Source of the DNA: Capronia americana
Lineage: Eukaryota; Ascomycota; Eurotiomycetes; Chaetothyriales; Herpotrichiellaceae
DNA length: 64,000 bases
Reading direction: 5' to 3'
Assembly: GCA_016110215.1 (NCBI GenBank)
Contig: JADWQD010000002.1
Coordinates: 1,984,001 to 2,048,000, forward strand
This document shows, piece by piece, positions 52,807 through 63,682 of the stretch (its first letter is position 1; every line of letters starts with the position of its first letter). The translations under genes and the position numbers were made by a program. The notes under the pieces are model-generated. The model did no database searches and had not been told where the DNA came from. It saw only the letters and a list, made by a program, of their open reading frames with translations.

Positions 52807-54837
52807 TCAAATCAGGGCCTGGCCCCTGAACATGGCGTCCCTGACCTCGCGGATGACGTCCTTGCGATCTTTGCCACCCATCAGCACGATGCCCCGTCCG
52901 CGACGATTCATGCGCCCCATGCGGCCTAGTCGGTGGACGAAGTCGATCGTCGTGCGCGGGACATCGTACAGGACCACGTGGCGGACGGCGAGGGTGTCGA
53001 CGCCGCGGGAGCCGAGATCCGTCGTCACGAGGACCTTGACATCGGGGAGGTGGCGTGTCGGTTTTGCGGGTGTTTTGCCCGAGCCGGACGGGGTGGGCGT
53101 GGTGGCCCGGTCGAAGGGGACGAAATCCCTGAAGAGTTTCTTCGCCGGGTTAGTCGCGCCCGCGGGTTTGGATGATCCGTCGATTTTTTCCACCGACGTG
53201 AATGACGAGAGGATCTCAGCTTGGCGCTGTTCAGTAGTATCCCGAGTTAGGGCCACGGCTTCGACGCCCTTGCTCACCAGGTACTGGGCGACTTGCTCGG
53301 CTCTTTCGCGCTCGTTGACGAAGACTAGGATGTGTTTGACCGTGTTCTTGGGGTTCAGGTCCTCGTGGACGGCTTTCCCCAGCGTCCAGATCACGTCGGC
53401 GCAGGCGAGGTCGCGGTCTCCGCGGTAGGGGGCGCGGTCGATGTCAACGGCCCCTAGTTGTACGCGGCGCGGGATGGTGTGTAATTTTGGGGTGACGATG
53501 CGTTTGCAGTCAGGGAACCGCTTGTCGATGAACTTGTCAAGACTGTTGGGGATGGTGGCCGAACAGAGGATGAGTTGTTTCAGTGACGGGGCCGCGCGGT
53601 CGATGATTTCGCAGGTTGTTTCGGCGAAGGAGCGGTCGAATAGACTGTCGGCTTCGTCCATGACGAGGTACTGGATTCGGGAGAGGATGTTAGGCTCTTT
53701 CTTCGCGATACTGGCGATCAAGTGTGGGGAGGAGACGAGGATGTCGATCCCGTTAGGGTTGAAGAGACGGTTGCGGATTACGGTTGGAGTGTTGGAGGAG
53801 GAGATGCCGGCAGAGCGGTATTTAACTGTGTGCGACATGGACTTGACGGTCTTTGTCACCTGGGAGATTAATTCGCTGGAGGGGAGGAGGATCAATGCCC
53901 GGGGACGGCCCATCGATGCATTGGGTGGTGGTGAGTCGTCTTCCAAAGGGTCTGCGTCGAAGACGGTGTTCCTGTCTCGCTCTTCTTTGTCCTTTACCTC
54001 CTGAACTTCACGCTCGAGTTCTTCGTTGTGGTCGAGTTCTTCTTGTTGTTTGACGGAGTTGATGACTGGTAACAAGTAGGCCAATGTCTTCCCTGACCCA
54101 GTCTCCGCTGCGAGGAGGAAGGTTTTGTACTTGTTCGTGATGGGCTTGCCTTCTGCGTCGACTTGATTTTGTTTTTGATATTCACCCTTTTTGCTTAGTA
54201 GGGCCGGGATGGCCAGCTTTTGGACGGCCGTAGGTGTATACTCGGTCAGATGGGGTAAGACTTGTGTGTATATGGCGTCGACGACTGACGGCATCAGACC
54301 TAGGTCTTCAAATGACGTGACCTTCTCCATCTGTAGCTTGAGTTTGTTCCGCTGGCCATAGGATAGGGGAGTTAGGGTCTGTTGCATCTTCAACGCGTGG
54401 AACAGCGGCCGTTCCTCCTTGTCCTTCTTCTCTTTTCTCAGAACCGGCGAATGCAGTGTTCCAGTAGCCTCTTCTCCGCTAGAGATGGCTCGCGTTGTTG
54501 GCTTGGACTGCGATCTCACAACCGTTGTTCGTTCTCTGATTTTTGACTTGATGGCCATCCTAGCACGCGAGGGGATTGCTCGAGGCGGTCGCGGCGGTAG
54601 TCTTGCAAAGGTCTGATTCATCCCGGCAAAGGGCCCCGGAGTCTCTCTTCGCGCAGAGTTCCTTTCTACGCCTGATCTGCCGACGTCTTGAGTCAGTGTC
54701 ATTCTCGAAGGTTTCCTCCTCTGTCGCATGGCCGAAGCCATAGTCCGTTGAGGCTGCCATTGTCGGGATGAGGGACACAGAGTTGAGAGAAGCGCTCTGA
54801 AGCGGCATGCCGGACAAATTGCCGCGCTTGAAGACAT
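52807..54837 (-). CDS. MRH4: Mitochondrial DEAD-box RNA helicase MRH4
   Basis: ATP-dependent RNA helicase needed in yeast for late assembly of the large mitochondrial ribosomal subunit. Intronless, 676 residues from the ATG at 54837; the frame runs on to 54864 but without an ATG. The N-terminus (SSSAAICPACRFRALLSTL plus later Arg-rich stretches) is a plausible mitochondrial presequence. Helicase motifs in order: FEDLGLMPSVVDAI and YTPTAVQKLAIPAL (Q-motif region), AAETGSGKT (motif I, about residue 242), PSSELISQV (Ia), SSPHLIAS (Ib), VMDEADSLFD (II, about 392), LCSATIP (III), ILVFVNERERAEQVA (IV), VTTDLGSRGVD (V) and HRLGRMGR (VI, about 636). Between motifs I and Ia is a charged insert (KQQEELDHNEELEREVQEV), typical of fungal MRH4 proteins. 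All catalytic motifs are intact. Confidence 0.9.
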   Translation of the reverse strand: MSSSAAICPACRFRALLSTLCPSSRQWQPQRTMASAMRQRRKPSRMTLTQDVGRSGVERNSARRETPGPFAGMNQTFARLPPRPPRAIPSRARMAIKSKIRERTTVVRSQSKPTTRAISSGEEATGTLHSPVLRKEKKDKEERPLFHALKMQQTLTPLSYGQRNKLKLQMEKVTSFEDLGLMPSVVDAIYTQVLPHLTEYTPTAVQKLAIPALLSKKGEYQKQNQVDAEGKPITNKYKTFLLAAETGSGKTLAYLLPVINSVKQQEELDHNEELEREVQEVKDKEERDRNTVFDADPLEDDSPPPNASMGRPRALILLPSSELISQVTKTVKSMSHTVKYRSAGISSSNTPTVIRNRLFNPNGIDILVSSPHLIASIAKKEPNILSRIQYLVMDEADSLFDRSFAETTCEIIDRAAPSLKQLILCSATIPNSLDKFIDKRFPDCKRIVTPKLHTIPRRVQLGAVDIDRAPYRGDRDLACADVIWTLGKAVHEDLNPKNTVKHILVFVNERERAEQVAQYLVSKGVEAVALTRDTTEQRQAEILSSFTSVEKIDGSSKPAGATNPAKKLFRDFVPFDRATTPTPSGSGKTPAKPTRHLPDVKVLVTTDLGSRGVDTLAVRHVVLYDVPRTTIDFVHRLGRMGRMNRRGRGIVLMGGKDRKDVIREVRDAMFRGQALI

Positions 54838-55393
54838 TGCTTTCGTGGTCAATTGGGGGTTCACTGCAACACAAGATCAAGTGTACGAGTATGCCGGAAC
54901 TTTTTTCTTGCGCTGCGCGTAGTCGCGTTCCACCGTAGTCGGACCCCTGCATTGCCAACTTGGGTTGTCTCGGGTGGCCGCTGTTCACGTTGTCTGGCCA
55001 ACATAGCCTGCAGCGGGCTTTGTTTTTGTCCCCATGCAAAAGCGCCTGACAGCAGCGGGGCCCTCTCGAGTTTCACTTGCGCCATTCATATCTCTTAACG
55101 AGAACACTCCGCTGACTACTCGGTACTCTTCCTTCAAGAGTGGCCTTCATTGCGGCCGAGCGATTCATTCTACACGCTCATTTCTTCTCTGCTCGAGTGC
55201 ATAATCGGATAATCCAACACGCCGCAGCTGGTCTGCCTCTTCAGGCTCGGCTCAGCTTAGACAACAATCTGCCATTCTTTGCACCCTGCGCACTGTTCAT
55301 CATCGCTTCATTCCAGTCCCTCGACCAATCATCCCATCGTTTATGGTCTGAGCTCGGCGTCTACCGCATACACAAAGCCATTGTCGAGCAGTC
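54838..55393. promoter_or_regulatory. Divergent promoter region MRH4 / BUD4
   Basis: The start codons are 556 bp apart and face away from each other, so both promoters lie here. A CCAAT occurs near 55324-55328. A plus-strand frame (55140-55643) covers part of it but is a shadow of the BUD4 leader. Confidence 0.5.
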
Positions 55394-58300
55394 ATGGCGT
55401 CCGAGGTACGTGGCTTCGTTGTTATTGGACTCACCTCTCACTCCTCTCTCAGGTCCCACCTCTGCGCATTCAGAAGGGCAGCGGCAATGGCAACGGCACA
55501 AGCACCTCGCCATCCAAGCTGCCCCGAGTGACCAACCGTCCTCTATCCGAGCTAAGTCCCATGGCCATTCGAAGAAACTCTCCAAGTTTTCCCCAAGCAA
55601 AGGTGCGCCTGCCGTCCACCACAACCCAACATCACGAAGTTGACATGATAACAGGGCAAGCTTTTTGGCAACGAGAACTCTCCAGTCACGTCATCTCCCT
55701 TTTCTACCACTTCACCGCGTCTGTTCTGGCAGGGCCGCGATCCCAATTCTCCCGCCAGAGACGCCACTGAGAGCCCACCCGTTCCTTCACCGAGGAAGCG
55801 ATCGTCGATTGAGAACCTCAAGAGAGCCTCGAGAGTTAAGAACAGCAGCATGTTCGAGATCGAGCAGAGGCACTACTATGACCCCTCTCGTCCCTCAATC
55901 CTGGATGGCCGCCCACAAAGCATGCAGTTCCACAGACAATCATCCCCTGTGCGCACTTCGGATGCAGGTCGCAAGGAGAACCTCGCACCGGATAGCATGA
56001 CTCTGTCAGCGCAGTCAGCAGCGAAGGAGCCAGAAGAGGATAGTACTTCCATCACAAATACTGTCGCGCCTCTGTCGCCGAGCAGATTGAACACTTCTCC
56101 AACGAAGTCTTCGCTCTCGAAGAAAACGGGTTCGGCGATCCGGCGCAGCGGCTTCGATCCAGACACAGGCGTATGGGAGGACGACGAGGAAGTCCACAAG
56201 AAACAATTACCACTCGGTCGTGGATTACACCGGCATCAGAAGAGCGTGACCTTCGACCAAGCCCCTCCACAAGTAAACGAGTATGAGATGACCACTCCTG
56301 CCCCTTCTTCCATAGCGTCCGGATCTCGCGAGGGCAGCTACGATTCTGCCGACGATGACGACGAAGAGGAAGAGGAGGCTAGCTTCGAGAGAGGCTCGTC
56401 CATGGACCATGATGACAGTTTCGATGCCTCTCTGGAAGACACAGAGAAGACTCCGGTCGTCCTTCCCGAGGACTGGCGCTTTATGAGCCCCGATACCGCT
56501 AACACCGACCTTGCTCAACATGAGGAGGATGTGTTCGAGGACGACTATGGAAGTCCCGCTCCAACTGCTCAGCCTGGCCCTGTTTCCAATCGGCCTCACC
56601 AAACCAGCGCAAGCTCAATTGACTCCAATGGACAGTCTCGCCCTCTGCCACCCCTGCCTCCCATGGTCGGGGCTCAAGCCCAGTCAAGAAGTGACAGTCT
56701 GTCCAATGCGTTTGAGCGCATCAGTGTCGCCTCACGTTCACTCCCCACTCCTCCGATGCCAGCGTCAACCTCGAAAATTGACATCCTGAATATGAGGGTA
56801 TCGACTTCTCTCTCGGCTGAGGATCGACAACGCTTGATGGCACTGCAAGAACAGGAAAGAGAACGCCGAATGAGGCGCATGAGCTCCAAGGAACCCAGTC
56901 CTGCTCGTAGCAGCAGTGCAGGTGACTCTACCGTCTCAGATCTGGAGCCACTGCCGGTGCTCTCCGAGTCGAGGAACTCCACACCGCGGCTCTCGAGAGA
57001 CTCAATCCTTGCAGGTCTCCGTGGTCAAATTGGACCCGACAGTCGAGACAGCAGCGAGGACATCTCCGATGGCCCTCAACGGCGAGACCTGGCATCTCTC
57101 GACCCAGATATTCCCATTCCTTCAATGGAAGATCCGACACAGCCGTACATCAAGGAGGAGGAAGCGGAAGAGATAGATTTGTATTCCATTCCCGACGTGT
57201 ACGGCCGCCGAACTGTCTCGGATTCGGACGTGAGCGTCAACAACGACGATGACCTCACCAGCCAGTACTCGCAGCAATCGTCAACTTCCTTTGCTCCTCC
57301 TTCAGTCGCTGATGAGGGCCAAGAAACACCAAAGGCGCAGAGCCCAGCCAGAGAAGTGCACTCGAAGCCTGCGCAGTCGGAGCGTGTCTCGTTGCCTGAC
57401 TTTGCCGACTTTGGCCAGACGAGCAGTTTTGACATTGGTCTTGGGCCGTACTTGAGCAACAAAGAGGAGAAAGCCAAGCAAACAGTCCGCGTGGAGCAAG
57501 CAACCGAATTGCCTGATCTCGCTGCATTGCGTCAATCAATTCAACGCTCGTACACTCCTGATAACCAGAGCAGGCAGCGATTTGCGAGTCCACCAGCTTT
57601 CAGTCCAGAGCAGGCAGTACCAGGAAGTCCTGACTCAGTGGTAAGGCATCCCACTGCATGTGAGGAGTTACTCAACCGCGCGAATATCGAGCCGAAGCAT
57701 CCATCAGACGCAACTGAAGTTGACAGTGATCGATCTGTCAGCCCCTCGGAACCCTCCGACACCGGTTCCGTCTTGATCAACGAGAGAGAGGCTTCACCTG
57801 TATCCCCCATCTCAGCCGAATTCGAAGACACCCCTGAGGTTGAGATCACCGAAGCGCCCCAGGATAGCCGGATCGACGAGAAGCCTGCCGAGGCTCCGAC
57901 CATCGCAGCAGAGAAAAAACGTGTGAGCAGTTTGGTACCCTTGGATATTCCTCATGGAAGCTTAGACGAAGGCCTTGGCCTAGGTCTGGAGAAGGAATTT
58001 GACCGAGTGGTGGAAGCCCAGAAGGTAGAGTTTGAACTCTCATTGCAACATCTTTATTACCCTTTCCATGGACGTTTCCCGTCGAGTGAGCTCCCGCTCC
58101 AGCAAGTGGAAGAACTGAACGGTTCGAACCCAATGGAAAACGTCCCCTTTCTCCCCAAACCCCGTGGGGCGCGTCCTCCACCAGGGACAAGTCTAGCTAT
58201 CCTCCCCCCTACATCTGGCGATGGAGAGTCATTTGCTAATCGAGCTCGTCGCCGACAGAGAGGTTACCTGATGCGACAAAATACCAAGATTGTGGTTGCA

Positions 58301-60045
58301 TCTGAACGTGTGTCCCAGGACGACTGCAGATCACCTGGTCTCCCTACCGTAACCGAGGACGGTTTGCTTGGTGTACCGTCGGAGGCTAACCACGTGGTAC
58401 CTTCACCACGGAAGACCAGTCAGCCAACCTGGACTGCTGAGCCATGGAACGGTAAAAGCCGCAGGAAGAGTATCAGAGTCGGAGGAGAAAAGGCGATGAG
58501 CAAGCGAAAGCCAGTTGAAGGACACGTGCCGCCCTTACCGGGGATGGCCAGCAATGCCCAAGAGACGCTTGATGCAGTGGCCGAGGATGAGATCGGGGAA
58601 GAGGATGAGTGGGAGGAGGGTGCTGAGCGTGGTCGGCTGTTTGTCAAGGTTGTCGGTGTCAAAGAGCTGCAGATGCCTTTCCCGCAACGTAAGACACTTC
58701 TCCTGGTTTACTTTGACTGGCGCTGACACACACACACAGACGAACGCACCTATTTTGCGCTGACGCTCGACAACGGCATGCACTGTGTGACAACCGCCTG
58801 GCTCGAACTTGGTCGGAGTGCACCTATCGGCCAAGAGTTTGAGTTGGTTGTGCTAAATGACCTCGAATTCCAACTCACCTTACAAATGAAGCTGGAGGAA
58901 CCAAAGATTGAACGACCGCAATCTCCCACCAAGCCGCCTGCCTCGCCTAAGAAGCAAGGAGCTTTTGGTAGGTTATTTGGTTCACCCAAGAAGAAGAAAG
59001 AGTTGGAGGTCAAGGCACAGCAAGAAGCGCACGCTGCCAGAAGACCTGTTACCCCTCCTTCCGCCTATGAACTCGCTCAAGGTCTGGTCGCGAAGGACGG
59101 TTCGTTTGCCCGAGCCTACGTTGCGTTGAGCGAGCACGAGAAGCACGCATACGGTCGACCTTACAATGTCGACATAACCTGTTTCAACGAGTGGGCGCTC
59201 GAAGAAGTCAATGTTGGCAGTTCGCGAAGCAAGAAGAGCGTAACACAACTTCAACGCCGTCCGCCGTATGAGATTGGTAAGCTGGAGTTACAGCTCCTCT
59301 ACGTCCCGAAGCCGAGAGGAGCCAGGGATGAAGACATGCCAAAGAGCATGAATGGTGCTGTTCGCGCACTCCGAGAAGCCGAGGACCGTCTTCAGCAACA
59401 AGCCAACATCAAGGAGTTCGAGGGATACTTGAGTCAGCAAGGAGGAGATTGTCCGGTAAGTTGAGCTGGTCGATTGAGCGAGGGTGAGACGCTGACAGAT
59501 TGTAGTACTGGCGACGACGCTTCTTTAAGCTTGCGGGGACCAAGTTGACGGCTTTCCACGAGACCACTCTGCAGCCACGTGCGACCATCAACCTCGCCAA
59601 AGCCACTCGGCTGATCGATGACAAGACGGCCCTCATGCAGAGGGAGACTTCCACGAAAGGCGGCGGTCGTCGCAAGAGTGGATTTGCTGAAGAGGAAGAA
59701 GGCTACATGTTTGTTGAGGAGGGCTTTCGCATCCGTTTCGGCAACGGAGAAGTGATCGACTTCTATGCCGATTCCGCCGTCAACAAAGAGGAGTGGATGC
59801 AAGCTCTGTCGCAAGTTGTGGGTAAGGGCGTGCAGAGTGGCTCTGCCCCGATCAAAGGCTGGACCGAAATGGTGCTCAAGCGAGAGAAGAAGATTAAGGC
59901 AGAAGCATCCGCACCACGTCACCGAATGGGCCATCAACGAACCGAGACGTACCACACCAGTGGGGCGGTTAGCCAGGCGAACAGTCCTGTCAAGTCCTCA
60001 GCTCGCGATGAGAGGCATCGGAAGACGAAGAGCATGATTATGTAG
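55394..60045 (+). CDS. BUD4: BUD4 / anillin-related septation protein with C-terminal PH domain
   Basis: Anillin-related cortical landmark that organises septin and contractile rings at septation sites (axial bud-site marker in yeast, septum initiation in filamentous fungi). Five exons: 55394-55405 (MASE only), 55453-55602, 55655-58688, 58740-59455 and 59506-60045; product 1483 residues. N-terminal features: PSKLPRVTNRPLSELSP, GKLFGNENSPVTSSPFST, SPRLFWQGRDPNSPARDATE, PSPRKRSSIENLKRASRVKN. Residues about 100-900 are acidic, Ser/Pro-rich disorder with many SP sites. The C-terminal third has the anillin-type homology region: QHERTYFALTLDNGMHCVTT, AWLELGRSAPIGQEFELVV, KQGAFGRLFGSPKKKKE, PYNVDITCFNEWALEE, then a PH domain over the last exon (YWRRRFFKLAGTKLTAFHET, EGFRIRFGNGEVIDFYAD, EWMQAL). 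It ends in a Lys/Arg-rich tail. Confidence 0.9.
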
Positions 60046-60491
60046 GGATGGAATGGTAATGAGCATCTTCGGCAAGGAGTCTTGGATTCTGTACAGGGCA
60101 GAGTGGTTCGCACATGTTGGATTGGGTTGGCGTTGGTCTGGAGGGGTGTATCAGAACGAGGGCTTGGATGGCAGTGTTGATATGGGCTTCGACCTCCCTT
60201 TGGCTCTTATGGCCAAACGATTTCATGCAGCGCACGACCCATGAGGAAGCCAAGGTCGGTAGACAGGGCTGACCAGGCTCACCATGTGCGACGCTATGAT
60301 GGGTGCATAGAGAGTTCTTCTAGAAAATCCAGTTTCAAGACGATCGGAAGTCCCCAGGACTCGTTAGGCGAGCAGACGCGGCCCCCACAATGCAACTAGC
60401 CCGTAAGCACCGCCGCAAAAAGACGACGATCAACCGACAGCAATTTGCCCTTCGCACCGTTCCTCCCAGACCATGACTTCCAAATGCAATA
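60046..60491. other. Intergenic region BUD4 to SWF1
   Basis: BUD4 terminator and SWF1 promoter, same orientation. Short frames only; nothing recognised. Confidence 0.5.
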
Positions 60492-61918
60492 ATGGGTATC
60501 GTACGGACCATAGCGATTGTGGTGTTAAGCATCTCCCTGGTCGTGTTCGTGGCGCTGTTCGGACGGCTTCCTGCCTTTAGGTAAGCGGGCGCCTTGCGAA
60601 TGAGTCTCGTGTCACTTCGACCCTTTAACAAAGGTATTTCTAGGAGAACGCCAATCGCCTTCCTACATCGACTGCTGTGGGTATACATTCCCAATGCCCT
60701 GGGCAGCCTTGACGAACGGGTGACCGGCCGACGCGTCACGCGCAGTCTGGCCCGGACGGGGCATTATCTGATGAATGAGAAACATCCGCTTGTACTCGTA
60801 CGCCCACTCAGCAGGCCCATCCGCGAGTGAGGGACGTCTTTCTGACTTAAACGACCGCTCTACAGATCTTCTTCGTGGGACTACAGCTCATCGGCGAGAT
60901 CCTGTTCATCCCCGCGGCATGGGACCGGCTCTCGTGGGCCCAGATCGCGGCGCTGCCCCCGCTGATCATCGCGCCGTTATGGTTCCTCTACCTCTGCAAC
61001 ACGACGGACTCGAACATCACGCCTCAGAATCACCGCGCCGCCATGCTCGCTTATCCGTATGACTATGCGTTGTTCCACCCGGGGTACTTCTGTTCGACGT
61101 GCCGGTTCGCCAAACCGCCACGGAGCAAGCACTGCTCGATCTGCAAGGCGTGCGTGCAGAAGCAGGACCACCATTGCATCTGGATCAACAACTGCGTGGG
61201 ACGGGCCAATTACCTGTGGTTCAACGCCCTGCTGGTGAGCATCGCCGCGCTGCTTGTCTACGGGAGCCATCTGGGCTATGGGCTGCTGGACGCACGGCTG
61301 CAAGACCGGCTCGTCCCGCCGGCGCTCACGCGGGGGAGTTTCACGAGCAAGCGGTGGAGTACGCGCCTGTCGTGGAACGAATACGCCCATGCCTGGGCCT
61401 GGGCCATCGCTGTGGAGTGGCGCATCGGAGCCGTCGTCATGTTGAGTCTCATGTGTGTTCCCTTGGCGTTCGGCTTCCTGGCGTATCATCTGTACTTGAT
61501 GTGGGCAGGGATGACGACCAACGAGTCGTCCAAGTGGAGCGATTGGAAGGAGGACATCGGGGATGGCGTGGTCTTCCGCGCGGAGATGAAGATGCTGAGG
61601 GAGACGTTTGCGCCGCTGCCGGAGGAAGTGCAGCCTCGGGATGAGGACGTTAAGTGGCCCCGGGGCGTGAGGGCGCGATGGTGGCTGGTACGGACGAGGG
61701 ACGGGGAGAGACCGAGGAGGAGGAAGGTCAAAGTTGGTGGCAGCGGGGACGGGGAGCGAAATACTCCGGGGAAGGAGCTGGATGATGGGGAGGACCAGGA
61801 GCAGGAAGAGGCGCCGGATGAGAGGTGGGAGAGGGTGACCAGCATCGCGCAGGTGGAGAATCTGTATGACTTGGGCTTCTGGGGTAATTTGCTCGATGGC
61901 TTGTTTAATCGCGGTTGA
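60492..61918 (+). CDS. SWF1: Palmitoyltransferase SWF1 (DHHC family)
   Basis: ER protein S-acyltransferase that palmitoylates SNAREs and other single-span proteins on cysteines next to the membrane. Three exons, 60492-60580, 60644-60797 and 60866-61918, introns of 63 and 68 bp; product 431 residues. N-terminal helix VRTIAIVVLSISLVVFVALF, further helices IFFVGLQLIGEILFIP and ALPPLIIAPLWFLYLC, then the cysteine-rich domain: HPGYFCSTCRFAKPPRSKHC, SICKACVQKQDHHC (catalytic Cys near residue 186), IWINNCVGRANYLWF. DHHC plus IWINNCVG is the SWF1 form. Two helices follow (SIAALLVYGSHLGYG, IGAVVMLSLMCVPLAFGFLA), then a TTNES turn (the TTxE motif) and a Glu/Arg-rich tail with NLYDLGFWGNLLDGLF. PFA-type DHHC enzymes are the alternative and fit less well. 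Confidence 0.88.
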
Positions 61919-63108
61919 CCGACCGGGCGTTTTCCATGAGTTAGCGATAAAGGATTGTCTTCTCAGACCACCGTGTGGGGTGGAGGCTATGCAATAGATC
62001 TGGTTTCAGCGAGAGCGAGAGCGGTCTCAAGATGCAATTCCTACGGCCCTTCAAAATGGTGGTGACCGCTGACTGGGGAATTGCCAGGTCATGAGAATGT
62101 CATACAGCGATGCTTGATATGAGACCACCGACCGAATCGACCTTCCGTCCACGAATGAAGCCTCGCTGCGGTAGGATAGAGCCAATGCCTCATGAGGGAT
62201 TACAATACTACAACCTAGACACTGGATGCTGACCGACCGCAACATCGGACGGGCATTAAGAAAGCGTAGACCACGTTGCTTGTACAAACGCGGGTCACAC
62301 AGGTCAGATCCGCCCCGTCAATCCAATATACATTTCCGAAGAGCCCGTCCAGATACTGAAGCACCTTCGCAGGATCTGAGTCGAGTTCGTGGAGAAGCGT
62401 GATCTGGCAGCGCCGCAACTGCTGGTTGGATAGTGGTAAAGCGTCCCCCTGGCTCTACCAGCACTGTGTCCTGCAGACGGTGACTGGCACTGTTCTCGAA
62501 AACAACCAATTCCCTGGGTTGGAGGCATGAACACCGACGAGGAATTCGGAATAGGGCTGCTTAACGGCTGGTGAATGCGGCTCACTTCCCCTTGCATCCA
62601 TACAATTTTGTGTTCAGGTCGAACTGAAATCGCTCGGGCTATTGAAAACAAGTCTGACAACTTCTCATAGGTGATGGCTCTTCATGTCTGCAGTCCGTCG
62701 AGCCAGTCATGATCGTCAGTCTAGGTTATCGGGGCTGAATAGGGAAGGCAGTGCTTTGAAACGATTTCGACCCGACATCAGTATGGTGGAGTAGTACGTT
62801 GGAGCATACGGCTAGCTACAGTCTGCGGCGAACTTTGACTCGCGGAAATCTTTTGGATCATTTCGTCTCCATCTCGACTGCGTTTGTGAACCCGTCGACC
62901 TGCACCTTTATTTCTCCTTCGCGCTCACTGTACCGTCACTTCATCGCGCCCGTTGTCTCCAGTCCGCGGTGTGACTACAACGGAGTGGACGCCCCTGGCC
63001 ATCGTCCCTACTCCGTAGCCTCTCCTCAATCTGCGCTACCTCGTAATCCGGCACGGACATACTCCTCGATAACAGCCACAGGGGCCTCAAGCTCCGGATA
63101 ACTGCACA
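61919..63108. other. Intergenic region SWF1 to TIM17
   Basis: Minus-strand frames between 62660 and 62215 are open in sequence in different frames (for example RRCQITLLHELDSDPAKVLQ), but I cannot join them with sound splice sites, so no gene is called. TACTCCGTA occurs at 63009-63017, about 90 bp before the TIM17 ATG. Confidence 0.4.
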
Positions 63109-63682
63109 ATGGATCACTCACGAGACCCGTGTCCATGGGTGGCCCTTTCAGATTTTGGCGGAGCGTTCTGTATGGGCGCATTGGGAGGTATGGGAGGCTC
63201 ACTCCCTTTTGGCAGACATCTCTAACAATGGCCCAGGCACGTTATGGCACGGTATTAAGGGCTTCAGAAATTCACCGTATGGCGAACGACGGATAGGCAT
63301 GCTCACGGCGATCAAAGCCCGGGCACCCGTGACGGGAGGCAACTTCGGCGTGTGGGGAGGCATGTTCAGCACGTACGACTGCGCAGTCAAAGGCTTCCGC
63401 CAGAAGGAAGATCCCTACAACTCCATCATTGCTGGGTTCCTGACGGGAGGGTCGCTGGCAATAAGAGGAGGCTACAAGGCCGCGAGAAATGGTGCCATAA
63501 TGTGCGCCATCTTCCTCGCTGTCATTGAGGGTGTCGGCATCGGCATCCAGCGGCTGATGGCGGAGAACACGAGACTAGATGTAAGTGTGGGAGCAGTATG
63601 GTTCTGATCGACCAGATATGCTAACAGTGTCCAGCTCCCTCCTCCTCAACCGCCTTCCGAATCTGGTCGGGTACCGGCGTGA
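63109..63682 (+). CDS. TIM17: Mitochondrial import inner membrane translocase subunit TIM17
   Basis: Essential channel subunit of the TIM23 complex, which carries presequence proteins across the inner mitochondrial membrane. Three exons, 63109-63187, 63237-63580 and 63635-63682, introns of 49 and 54 bp; product 156 residues, the usual length. The start MDHSRDPCPWVALSDFGGAF matches the invariant family N-terminus with its cysteine; the first intron splits the GG of GALGGTLWHG. Family blocks follow: WHGIKGFRNSPYGERRIGML, AIKARAPVTGGNFGVWGGMF, STYDCAVKGFRQKEDPYNSI, IAGFLTGGSLAIRGG and KAARNGAIMCAIFLAVIEGV, containing the four membrane helices and acidic lateral-cavity residues. The short last exon encodes a Pro-rich tail (PPPQPPSE). 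No presequence, as expected for this family. Confidence 0.95.
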
